A stretch of 35,938 nucleotides of DNA. Source: an uncultured Collinsella sp. GTDB taxonomy: Bacteria; Actinomycetota; Coriobacteriia; Coriobacteriales; Coriobacteriaceae. Of the stretch, positions 1 to 7,378 are shown in pieces (position 1 is the stretch's first letter; each line of letters begins with the position of its first letter). The notes under the pieces are model-generated. The model was not told where the DNA came from, did no database searches, and saw only the letters and a list, made by a program, of their open reading frames with translations. The position numbers and the translations under genes were made by a program. The stretch spans positions 1 to 35,938 of the forward strand of contig CAAELE010000037.1 in assembly GCA_900756765.1 (NCBI GenBank), in the 5' to 3' direction.

Positions 1-38
1 ACGAGATAGTCGAGAGGCGCGGTCTCAAGAAGGAGTAA
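1..38 (+). CDS. C-terminal tail of an unidentified protein cut by the left edge
   Basis: The first bases read in one frame as EIVERRGLKKE followed by TAA at 36-38. The charged, helix-like ending is compatible with the real C-terminus of a plus-strand gene that starts outside the window. Nothing identifies the family. It would be convergent with the tex gene, and the 133 bases between them (39-171) hold no other gene, and I see no clear terminator there. The piece is too short to exclude a chance open frame. Confidence 0.35.
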   Translation, partial: EIVERRGLKKE

Positions 39-171
39 CATCGGGACTTGCAGCGACGGACCTCGGGACGCTCTTACACCACGTCTGCGCGCGCCACCTT
101 TGGAGCGGCGGAAATTGCAGAATACTCGCGATTTTGCACGTCGCTACAGGGGGTACCCTTGCTTTGGCGGT

Positions 172-2319
172 TTATTTCCCCTGCACCATGGTGAGGGAAA
201 TCTTCTTGCGGTCGCGATCGACCTTTTCTACCCATACCTTCACCGTGTCGCCGACGCGTACCACGTCGCTCGGGTGCTTGACAAAGCGGTTAGCTAGCTT
301 GGAGATGTGCACGAGGCCGTCCTGGTGCACACCCACGTCGACGAAGGCGCCAAAGTCGACGACGTTGCGCACCGTGCCCTTGAGCTCCATGCCCGGCTCC
401 AGGTCGTCGATGGAAAGCGCTGAGCGGCTAAAGACCACCTCGGGCGCGTCGTCGCGCGGGTCGCGGCCGGGCTTTTTGAGCTCGTTGACAATGTCGATGA
501 GCGTGAGGGTGCCGCAGTCCAGGTCGCTTGCCAGCGTCGAGATGCTGCCCAGGCGGCGCTCGATGTCGGGTACGCCGCCGCGGCTGAGTTCGCTGGCGGC
601 AACGCCGGCGCGCTCCAGAACGGCCGTGGCCACCTCGTAGCTTTCGGGGTGGACGCTCGTCGCGTCGAGCGGGTTCTTGCCGCCGCTAATGCGCAGGAAG
701 CCCGCGGCGTTGAGATATGCCTTGGGTCCCAGCTTGGGGACCTTCTTGAGCTGGCGGCGATCGGTAAAGGCACCGTTTTCCTCGCGATAGGCCACGATGT
801 TTTTGGCTACGCTCGGCGTAATGCCCGACACGTAGCCCAGCAGGCTTGCGCTCGCGGTGTTGACGTCGACGCCCACGCGGTTGACGACGTCCTCCACCAC
901 GTGGCCCAGGGTGCGCGAGAGCTCGGCCTGGTCAAGGTCGTGCTGGTACTGGCCAACGCCGATGGACTGGGGCGGAATCTTGACGAGCTCTGCCAGCGGG
1001 TCTTGCAGGCGGCGGCCCAGGCTCATGGCGCCACGCACGGTGACGTCCAGGTCGGGATACTCCTGGCTGGCGAGTTCGGAGGCGGAGTACACCGACGCGC
1101 CGGCCTCGTTGACGATGGTGTATCGCAGCTCGGGCGCCTGCTCGGCAATGAACTCCGAGACGACTTCCTCGGTCTCGCGGCTGGCGGTGCCGTTGCCGAT
1201 GACGATGGTGTTGACGCCGTCCTTTTTGACGAGGCGGGCGAGCTCGCGCTTGGTGCCGGCGACGTCGTGGCGCGGCTTGGTGGGGTAGACCACGCCGTGG
1301 TCGAGCAGCTTGCCGGTCTCGTCCATGACGGCGACCTTGCAGCCGGTACGGTAGCCCGGATCGAGCGCGAGCACGCGGGCGCCGCGCACGGGGCGTGCCG
1401 AGAGCAGGCCTTCGAGATTCTTGGCAAAGACGTTGATGGCCTCGGTCTGAGCGCGAACGGTGAGTTTGGCGCGTGCCTCGCGCTCCAGCGAGGGGGCCAT
1501 GAGGCGCTTGTAACCGTCAGCGATAGCGGTATCGAAGATGGGAGCAAACACGCCCTGGCGTCGGGGCCAACGGCTACCGAGGCGTGCCGTGGCGGCAGCG
1601 CCGTCGACGTTCACGCGCACGCGGAGCTTGCCCTCGCGCTCACCGCGGTCGATAGCCAGCACGCGGTGGTTGGGAATACGGCGAAGCGGCTCGTCAAAGT
1701 TGTAATAGGGCTCGTAGGGAGTCTTCTCGGCGGGGTCGGTCGCCTCGACGGCGATATCGGCGGTGTTTTGCGTAAAGGCGCGTAGGTCGGCGACGTTCTC
1801 GGGGTCCTCGGCCACCGTCTCGGCCACGATGTCGGCGGCGCCGGCAAGCGCCTTCTCGGGTGTGTCGAAGCCGGCCTCCTCGTTGACGTAGGTCGCGGCG
1901 GCGTCGAGCGCGCTGCCCTTGGCCGAGGCTTGCATGATGATCATGTTGGCGAGCGGCTCCAGGCCTGCCTCGCGGGCCTTCTGCGCGCGGGTCATGCGCT
2001 TTTTGCGGTAGGGCTTGTAGAGGTCCTCGACACGCTGGAGCTGCGTGGCCTCGCGAATCTGTTGCTCGAGCTCGGGTGTGAGCTTGCCCTGGGCGTCGAT
2101 GAGCAGTATGACGTCCTCTTTGCGTTGCTCAAGATTGCGCAGGTAGGAGAGACGCTCGTCGAGTGCGCGCAGGGCGACGTCGTCCATGCCGCCGGTGGCT
2201 TCCTTGCGGTAGCGCGAGATAAAGGGGATGGTGTTGCCCTCGTCGATGAGCTTGACGGCCGCCTCGACATTGGCGGCCTTAAGGTTGAGCTCGCGGGCGA
2301 GCTGGGCGATAAGATCCAT
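172..2319 (-). CDS. tex: Tex family RNA-binding/transcription accessory protein
   Basis: The 715-residue protein matches Tex-family length and order. It has a helical N-terminal region (MDLIAQLARELN...), a YqgF/RNase H-like segment around residues 305-400 (VLALDPGYRTGCKVAVMDE), a helix-hairpin-helix region near 485-540 (SLLGYVSGITPSVAKNIVAY, then KVPKLGPKAYLNAAGFLRI) and a C-terminal S1 RNA-binding domain near 640-712 (GMELKGTVRNVVDFGAFVDV). Tex proteins bind RNA and influence transcription and rRNA or stress functions in the cytoplasm. The start at 2319 is chosen because it sits behind an AGGAATT ribosome site and begins the conserved N-terminus. The frame stays open 29 codons further upstream, but that extension runs into a palindromic repeat element and looks non-coding. 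The gene appears monocistronic. Confidence 0.93.
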   Translation of the reverse strand: MDLIAQLARELNLKAANVEAAVKLIDEGNTIPFISRYRKEATGGMDDVALRALDERLSYLRNLEQRKEDVILLIDAQGKLTPELEQQIREATQLQRVEDLYKPYRKKRMTRAQKAREAGLEPLANMIIMQASAKGSALDAAATYVNEEAGFDTPEKALAGAADIVAETVAEDPENVADLRAFTQNTADIAVEATDPAEKTPYEPYYNFDEPLRRIPNHRVLAIDRGEREGKLRVRVNVDGAAATARLGSRWPRRQGVFAPIFDTAIADGYKRLMAPSLEREARAKLTVRAQTEAINVFAKNLEGLLSARPVRGARVLALDPGYRTGCKVAVMDETGKLLDHGVVYPTKPRHDVAGTKRELARLVKKDGVNTIVIGNGTASRETEEVVSEFIAEQAPELRYTIVNEAGASVYSASELASQEYPDLDVTVRGAMSLGRRLQDPLAELVKIPPQSIGVGQYQHDLDQAELSRTLGHVVEDVVNRVGVDVNTASASLLGYVSGITPSVAKNIVAYREENGAFTDRRQLKKVPKLGPKAYLNAAGFLRISGGKNPLDATSVHPESYEVATAVLERAGVAASELSRGGVPDIERRLGSISTLASDLDCGTLTLIDIVNELKKPGRDPRDDAPEVVFSRSALSIDDLEPGMELKGTVRNVVDFGAFVDVGVHQDGLVHISKLANRFVKHPSDVVRVGDTVKVWVEKVDRDRKKISLTMVQGK

Positions 2320-2400
2320 GGGAATTCCTGTCTGTGAGTACGTTACAGGTGCATGAGCCACCCAGTCTACCACCCGTCCCAAAAGACTGTTTTGGGGCCG

Positions 2401-2562
2401 CGCCACGAAAACGGCCTATCTACTACGTTTTACCCGTAGGGACTGACCATACCTGGGTTTTTCGAAAACCGGCAAGCCGTTTACCTGCGGTTTTTATTTC
2501 GCGAAATTCGGTATGGTTGAGGGTGATCGGTTAAACGTAGTAACTAGGCCCATTTCGTGGCG
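2401..2562. repeat. Palindromic intergenic element, copy A
   Basis: A 162-bp element has perfect 10-bp ends (CGCCACGAAA at 2401-2410 and its complement at 2553-2562). Inside these, a 22-bp inverted pair (2413-2434 and 2529-2550) matches at 19 of 22 positions. The centre carries TACCTGCGGTTTT at 2482-2494 within a small AAAACCG...CGGTTTT hairpin. A second copy lies at 11833-11984 with the same layout. It occupies the gap upstream of tex and could fold into a long RNA hairpin or act as a small non-autonomous mobile repeat. No coding potential is evident. Confidence 0.75.
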
Positions 2563-2614
2563 AACGAACCAAGATGAGGAGCAAAATAGCCCTCCGCTCC
2601 AGAAAGACTGCCTC

Positions 2615-2650
2615 AAAAAAGCCCCACGGGCAGGAGACTGTTCGCGGGGC
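2615..2650 (-). terminator. Intrinsic terminator of the SDR-MFS-oxidoreductase operon
   Basis: Read on the minus strand, GCCCCGCG (2650-2643) pairs with CGTGGGGC (2628-2621) with one G-U pair. It is followed at once by six T (2620-2615). It sits about 75 bases after the stop of the Gfo/Idh/MocA gene. Confidence 0.85.
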
Positions 2651-2724
2651 AAAGAAGAGGGGCTTATTTGTGGCGGACCGAAGGGTCTTGGCATGGGGTT
2701 TCTGCCGCGGCCTGCCCTAAGGCA

Positions 2725-3765
2725 TTACAGCTCGACGAGCTGGCCGGTCTCGGCGGCCTCCTTGATGGCGTTGAGAAGCGTGAGCGTCTTGACGTTGTCG
2801 GCGGGGGTCACGACGGGCTCGACCTCGCGGCGAACGACCTTCACAAAGTGCTTGAGCTGCATCTTGTGCGGCAGTGCCGGGTCGACGGCCGGAATCTCCA
2901 TCTGCAGCGGCTTGTGCCAGTTGGAGGCGCCGTCGTAGGAGAACTGGTGCAGGCGGGGCAGCGACAGGGCGCCCTTAGTGCCGCCGATAAAGTAGGCATC
3001 GGCGTCGAAGGGACGATACTGCGGATCCTCGCGAGCGGTTGCCTCCCAGTTCCAGGGGCTGGCGGTGGCGTCGGAGATGGTCATGCTCGCGAGCGCGCCA
3101 TCGGCAAAACGGACGTTGACCACGGCGGAGTCCTCGGTCTCAAAACCGCGGGCGGCGCTGGACTGCATGCCCTGGACGGCAACGGGCTCGCCCAGCAGGT
3201 AGCGGAGCAGGTCGACGTCGTGCACCAGGTTGACCAGAATCGGGCCGGCACCCTTCTTGCGGCGCCACTCAACGTCAAAGTACTCGTCGTTCTTATAGAT
3301 CATGTAGTGGAAGCTCGACACGGTGAGCTTGCCCAGCTCGCCGGACTCGATGATCTCCTTGGCCTTGTTCACAAACGGGTTGTGGCGACGGTGCTGACCC
3401 ACGAGCACGGGCACGCCGGCGGTCTCGGCCTCGGCGGCGAAGGCCTGGGCATCCTCGAGATCGTTGGAGATCGGCTTTTCGACCAGCGGCACGATGTTGC
3501 GCTTGATGGCCTCGCGGGCAACGCCCAGGTGCAGGTCGTTGGGGGTGGCGATGATGACGGCCTCGGGCTTGACCTCGTCCATCATCTGGGCGGGATCGGT
3601 ATAAAACGGCACGCCGGCGGCCTCGGCCGTGGCGCGGGCGCCCTCAAAGGCGTCGGCGATGGCGACGAGCTCGGCCTCGGGCTCCTCGGTGACAAAGCGG
3701 ATGTGGTTGCGGCCCATGGCGCCGGCGCCGATAACGGCAATGCGGACGGGATTGAGCTCAGACAT
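2725..3765 (-). CDS. Gfo/Idh/MocA family NAD(P)-dependent oxidoreductase
   Basis: This 346-residue cytoplasmic protein begins with a Rossmann dinucleotide-binding loop (IAVIGAGAMGRNH, residues about 8-20). It contains the family EKPI motif near residue 97 and a D/H-containing catalytic region (LVNLVHDVDLLRYLLGEP) in the C-terminal domain. Family members oxidise or reduce sugars, inositols and related polyols using NAD(H) or NADP(H). The substrate cannot be read from sequence. It is last in a minus-strand cluster after a short-chain dehydrogenase and an OFA-type carrier, so it probably acts on the molecule that carrier imports or on its oxidation product. The start has AAGGAG seven bases upstream. 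A 70-base gap holding a palindromic repeat separates it from the transporter gene. Confidence 0.9.
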   Translation of the reverse strand: MSELNPVRIAVIGAGAMGRNHIRFVTEEPEAELVAIADAFEGARATAEAAGVPFYTDPAQMMDEVKPEAVIIATPNDLHLGVAREAIKRNIVPLVEKPISNDLEDAQAFAAEAETAGVPVLVGQHRRHNPFVNKAKEIIESGELGKLTVSSFHYMIYKNDEYFDVEWRRKKGAGPILVNLVHDVDLLRYLLGEPVAVQGMQSSAARGFETEDSAVVNVRFADGALASMTISDATASPWNWEATAREDPQYRPFDADAYFIGGTKGALSLPRLHQFSYDGASNWHKPLQMEIPAVDPALPHKMQLKHFVKVVRREVEPVVTPADNVKTLTLLNAIKEAAETGQLVEL

Positions 3766-3796
3766 TTTCGACTCCTTAATACTGGTGACCGGTGGA

Positions 3797-3827
3797 ATGC
3801 GACAAAGGGGCTGTCCCTTTGTCGCAT
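3797..3827. repeat. GACAAAG palindrome, copy 1
   Basis: Perfect 13-bp arms (ATGCGACAAAGGG at 3797-3809 and its complement at 3815-3827) flank a 5-base loop. The copy lies between the transporter and oxidoreductase genes, so as RNA it would form an intercistronic hairpin. Related copies occur at 14965, 25182 and 30457, with a half copy near 31935. Confidence 0.8.
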
Positions 3828-3835
3828 CGGTAAAA

Positions 3836-5092
3836 CTAAGCGGACTTCTTCTTGCTGTCGGAGACCATCATGTAGACGGTGAGCACGACGGCGATGGCGG
3901 CGATCACAATGGCGCCGTAGAAGGACTGCTGATAGGCGGCGCTGCCGGCCTCGGCGTGATACAGCACGGCGGTGATGGGCTGGCTGATCCAGGTAGAAGC
4001 GGCGTAGCCCAAAAACATGATGCCGTAGTTGACGCCGATGTTGCTGGTGCCAAAGGCACCACCGGTGAGCGGCGGGTAGATGACGAGCAGGGCGCCAAAG
4101 CTAAAGCCGAGCAGGGCGAGCGCCACAAAGAACATGCTCTGCGTAAAGCTCATCGACATGATGACGAGCGCGACGATGGTGACGATAAGGCTGATGAGCA
4201 GCGACTTGTAGGCGCCGAGCTTGTCGATGATCTGGCCAAAGGACAGACGGCCGACCAGGTTGGCGCAGGTGTTGACGGAGACCACCACACCGCCGAGGGC
4301 GACGGCCGCGGCGCTCGTGGGGTCGGCGAAGAGCTGGACGGCGGCGATGGAGGCAACCTTGCCCACGAGCAGGGTGCCTGCAGTGGCAGCAAAGGCGAAG
4401 GTGACGATGAGGACCCAGAAGCGCGGGGTCTTGACCATCTCGCCCGGGGTGAGGTCGCCGAAGGTGCCGGCATGTGCGCCGCCCTTGGGGGCCTCGAAGC
4501 CCTCGGGCAGCCAGCCAGCCTCGGGAGCCTTCAGGAACAGGGCGGAGGCGGCGATCGTCACAAAGAAGATGACGCCGAGTGCCTTAAGGGCGCCAAAGAT
4601 GCCGAGGCTCGGGATGAGCAGCGAGGCGAGCACCGGGGACAGCACGGCGGGGCCGGCGGTTGAAGCGGCCAGGGTGATGCCAGAGGCAAGGCCCTTCTTG
4701 TCGATGAACCACTTTTGGCCGGTGGTGAGCGCCGGGTTATAGCCCAGGCCGTTGCCGATGGCGGCGACGAGCGAGAACCACAGGTAGAACTGCCACGGCT
4801 CGGTGACGGTGCCGGACATGAACCAGCCCACGCCGTAGCACACGGCGGCGGCGATCACGACGTTGCGCGGGCCGATCTTATCGGAGATGCGGCCGGCGAA
4901 GATGCCCGTCACGGCCATGATGGTCTGAAAGACCGGGAAGGCCCAGGTGAGAGCGCTGGACCACTCGGGGTAGACGGCGAGCAGGTTCTTGCTCACGACG
5001 GAATACAGCGCGATGGAGCTGATGAAGAACATGGTGACGCACGCGGCGGAAAGCACGACGGCGCGACCCTTGTTGGAGTTGGTGGAAGCCAT
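3836..5092 (-). CDS. OFA-type MFS transporter (oxalate/formate antiporter family-like)
   Basis: The 418-residue protein is strongly hydrophobic with about twelve membrane segments and short charged loops, as in the major facilitator superfamily. The N-terminal half (SVVSKNLLAVYPEWSSALTW, then FAGRISDKIGPRN) and the GQKWFIDKKGLASGI segment near residues 125-145 resemble the oxalate/formate antiporter-like branch. These carriers move small carboxylates or related anions. The actual substrate here is unknown. It lies between an SDR gene and a Gfo/Idh/MocA gene in the same orientation, which suggests import of the compound those dehydrogenases process. The start codon has only a weak purine-rich AGAAAGAG ribosome site. 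A C-rich/G-rich stem around 5115-5145 lies in the 65-base gap to the SDR gene. Confidence 0.87.
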   Translation of the reverse strand: MASTNSNKGRAVVLSAACVTMFFISSIALYSVVSKNLLAVYPEWSSALTWAFPVFQTIMAVTGIFAGRISDKIGPRNVVIAAAVCYGVGWFMSGTVTEPWQFYLWFSLVAAIGNGLGYNPALTTGQKWFIDKKGLASGITLAASTAGPAVLSPVLASLLIPSLGIFGALKALGVIFFVTIAASALFLKAPEAGWLPEGFEAPKGGAHAGTFGDLTPGEMVKTPRFWVLIVTFAFAATAGTLLVGKVASIAAVQLFADPTSAAAVALGGVVVSVNTCANLVGRLSFGQIIDKLGAYKSLLISLIVTIVALVIMSMSFTQSMFFVALALLGFSFGALLVIYPPLTGGAFGTSNIGVNYGIMFLGYAASTWISQPITAVLYHAEAGSAAYQQSFYGAIVIAAIAVVLTVYMMVSDSKKKSA

Positions 5093-5157
5093 TGGACTCT
5101 TTCTAATCGATGCGGGGGAGGAGCGGGCGTATCCGCGGGCCTCCCTGTCAGGTTGGT

Positions 5158-6039
5158 TTACTGGTCAGTCGGCTTGGCGACGCCGGACTCATCGGACCAA
5201 AGCTCGACACCCTTGTTCTTAAGGTAGTTGTCGGCATAGGCGCGACGGCCGCCGGGCTTGGCGGTGAGGTCGCCCATCATGTTGGAGAAGCCGCCGTCGA
5301 CCTTGATGGCGTCGCCGGTGGTAAAGTCCGAGCGCTTGGACGCCAGGAACATGACGGCGTTGGCGATATCGCTGACCTCGCCGATGCGGCGCGTGGCGAT
5401 AAGGCGGCTGCGGCTCTTCTCGACCTCGGGGTCGGCATAAAAGCTCGCCGACATGGGGGTCTTGACAAAGCAGGGCTCGACGCAGTTGGAGCGCACGCCG
5501 TAGGGGCCCCACTCGGCGGCCAGCATCTTGGACATCATGTTGACGCCCGCCTTGGTGGAGCTGTACACGCCCGAGAACGTCTCGGGGGAGTGGCTGGCGA
5601 CGGTCGAGATGTGCACCAGACGACCCTGGCCGGCCTTGATCATCTCGCGACCAAAGCGCTGCGAGGTGATGAAGTAGCCGGTGAGGTTGACGTTGAGCAC
5701 CTGCTCCCAGTCGCTCAGCGGCAGGTCCTCCATAGCGGCAAAGCGCAGGATGCCGGCGGTGTTGACAAGGACGTCGACGCGCCCGAAGTCGGCGATGGTG
5801 GCGTCGACGGCAGCCTGAACCTCGGCTTCGTCGGTGGCGTTCATCTTGTAACCCTCGGCGTGGATGCCAAACTCGGCAGCGAGGTCGGCGGCAGCGGCCT
5901 TGACCTTCTCCTCGTCCAGGTCGAGCAGGACGACGTTGGCGCCATTGCGGGCGAACTCGCGGCAGATCTCGGCGCCCATACCGCCGAGCGCGCCAGTCAC
6001 GGCGCAAACATCGCCCTCGAGCTTAAGCCAATTGCTCAT
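5158..6039 (-). CDS. Short-chain dehydrogenase/reductase (SDR)
   Basis: The 293-residue protein has the classical SDR cofactor loop TGALGGMG near residues 15-22, NTAG near 108 and the active-site YSSTK near 160. The acidic end of strand two (VVLLDLDEEK) favours NAD over NADP. At the position 13 residues before the catalytic Tyr, where most SDRs carry Ser, this protein has Thr (HISTVAS); Ser lies one residue earlier. A C-terminal extension of about 40 residues after the usual VDGG motif goes beyond a typical 250-residue SDR. It is the first gene of the cluster transcribed divergently from the LysR regulator and is preceded by GAAGGGAAG. The substrate is not identifiable. Collinsella species are known for hydroxysteroid dehydrogenases of this fold, but nothing here proves a steroid substrate. 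Confidence 0.9.
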   Translation of the reverse strand: MSNWLKLEGDVCAVTGALGGMGAEICREFARNGANVVLLDLDEEKVKAAAADLAAEFGIHAEGYKMNATDEAEVQAAVDATIADFGRVDVLVNTAGILRFAAMEDLPLSDWEQVLNVNLTGYFITSQRFGREMIKAGQGRLVHISTVASHSPETFSGVYSSTKAGVNMMSKMLAAEWGPYGVRSNCVEPCFVKTPMSASFYADPEVEKSRSRLIATRRIGEVSDIANAVMFLASKRSDFTTGDAIKVDGGFSNMMGDLTAKPGGRRAYADNYLKNKGVELWSDESGVAKPTDQ

Positions 6040-6065
6040 AGGAACTTCCCTTCTTGTGCTTCCCT

Positions 6066-6092
6066 GTGGGTCGTTCCCATTAATCGACCCAC
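6066..6092. promoter_or_regulatory. Inverted repeat in the SDR/LysR divergent promoter region
   Basis: Perfect 8-bp arms GTGGGTCG (6066-6073) and CGACCCAC (6085-6092) are separated by 11 bases. They lie 27-53 bases upstream of the SDR start in the 233-base gap shared with the divergent LysR gene. LysR proteins usually bind dyads in such gaps, so this is a candidate operator. A hairpin in the SDR leader is an alternative. A further AT-rich block at 6120-6200 could hold promoters for both genes, but no convincing -35/-10 pair stands out. Confidence 0.5.
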
Positions 6093-6272
6093 GTGGTTTT
6101 CGCAGGTTATCGTATGCTTTGCATTTGCGCAGGTGAATTGCATATTTGTTAGAATGGCGTTAACTGTAGGTTTATAGCTTACGAGACGATTTGTTCTTAA
6201 TTGAGTGTGTGACCTGCCAAAACAACCCCCTTTGGCAACGCATGGCCATATGTCTGGAAACGGGAGATTGAT

Positions 6273-7154
6273 GTGTACGATCGACGACTCGAGGCCATAA
6301 CGGCCGCCGCGGAGCTGGGAAGCTTCTCGCGCGCCGCGGCAAAATTGCGCGTGTCGACCCCGGCGCTCGTCAAGCAGGTATCGGGATTCGAGGCCGAGTT
6401 TGGCATCACGTTGTTCGAGCGCTCGCACTCGGGCGTCAAGGTGACGCCGGCGGGCGCTCTGCTGGTGGACGATGCACGCTCGATCATGCGCCAATCCGAG
6501 GACGCGTTGCGCCGCGCCCGACGCGCTGCGGGCGATGGCGGCGCCGTGCGCCTGGGCGTGTCGATGATGTGCCCGGGACGCCAGACGCTGTCGATGTGGA
6601 CGGACGTGCACGAATTGGAACCGTCGTTGCGCTTTGAGATTGTGCCGGTGAGCGATCTCTATGACGAGCGCGAATCCGTCATGCGCAGCCTGGGGCGCGA
6701 GGTGGATGTGGTGCAGTCGAGTTTTTCGACTCCGCGTTGGGGCGACGCCTGCAAAAAACTTCGCATCGTCAACGTGCCGTTTTATATCGACGTGCCCCGC
6801 ACAAGCCGACTCGCGCGCAAGACGCGCATCACGGTTGCCGACCTGGAGGGCATGCGTCTGCGCGTGCTTCGTCACGGCAACGACGCCATGGACAGCCTGC
6901 GTATCGATCTTTTGGCCGACGGCGGCGTGGACGTGATCGACGTGGACAGCTTTGACTTTGCGCTCTTTAACGATGCGGAGGAAAAGGGCGACGCGGTGCT
7001 CACCTGCGGAGCGTGGTCGGGTGTGCACCCGGCTTTTGTGGGCGTGCCGTTCCTATGCGGCCGCGAGGTGCCGGTCTTCTTGCACTACCCGCTCGAGCCC
7101 ACCCTCCAAGTCCAAAAATTCGTCAACGCCATGGCCCAACTCCTCAATAGCTAA
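6273..7154 (+). CDS. LysR family transcriptional regulator
   Basis: This 293-residue protein starts at GTG with GGGAG upstream. Residues 4-62 form the LysR winged helix-turn-helix (LEAITAAAELGSFSRAAAKL...STPALVKQVSGFEAEFGITLFER), followed by the linker helix and a periplasmic-binding-protein-like effector domain. It is divergent from the SDR-MFS-oxidoreductase cluster, the usual arrangement for a LysR regulator controlling its neighbour in response to the substrate. The inducer is unknown. A strong bidirectional terminator follows the gene. Confidence 0.92.
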   Translation: MYDRRLEAITAAAELGSFSRAAAKLRVSTPALVKQVSGFEAEFGITLFERSHSGVKVTPAGALLVDDARSIMRQSEDALRRARRAAGDGGAVRLGVSMMCPGRQTLSMWTDVHELEPSLRFEIVPVSDLYDERESVMRSLGREVDVVQSSFSTPRWGDACKKLRIVNVPFYIDVPRTSRLARKTRITVADLEGMRLRVLRHGNDAMDSLRIDLLADGGVDVIDVDSFDFALFNDAEEKGDAVLTCGAWSGVHPAFVGVPFLCGREVPVFLHYPLEPTLQVQKFVNAMAQLLNS

Positions 7155-7187
7155 TTTGTGACGGGGCTTTTTAGCTCCTTACAAAAC

Positions 7188-7215
7188 GAGGCCCTGGCCA
7201 AATGGCCAGGGCCTC
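7188..7215. terminator. Strong hairpin terminator after the LysR gene
   Basis: Perfect 13-bp arms GAGGCCCTGGCCA (7188-7200) and TGGCCAGGGCCTC (7203-7215) are separated by only AA. They are followed by ACTTTTATT on the plus strand, and by GTTTTGT when read on the minus strand. It probably ends the LysR transcript and may also stop read-through from the ABC operon. Confidence 0.8.
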
Positions 7216-7258
7216 ACTAACTTTTATTCCGTTCTAAACGATGGGCTGATTGCGCGCA

Positions 7259-7364
7259 GGAGGGTGCCCCGGGGCGGCGGGGTATTTCCTCCGCGCGCAG
7301 TTTCGCAGCGAAGCGAGAATGTTTGAGCACGGAGGAATTACCCCGACGCCCCGGGGCACCCTCC
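7259..7364. repeat. Long 35-bp inverted repeat downstream of the ABC operon
   Basis: Arms at 7259-7293 and 7330-7364 match at 33 of 35 positions and flank a 36-base spacer that contains its own small TTCGC/GCGAA hairpin. The arms include CCCCGGGGC blocks. It starts 15 bases after the ABC operon stop codon on the minus strand, so it would form a very stable 3' RNA structure. There is no clear T-tract, so it is more likely an extragenic palindrome or mRNA 3'-end barrier than a simple terminator. Confidence 0.75.
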
Positions 7365-7378
7365 GTCAGTAACCGTTC

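Noticed and set aside
649..1785. Plus-strand open frame opposite tex
   Set aside because: The tex protein is intact in the other strand; this frame has no ribosome site and a shadow-like composition.
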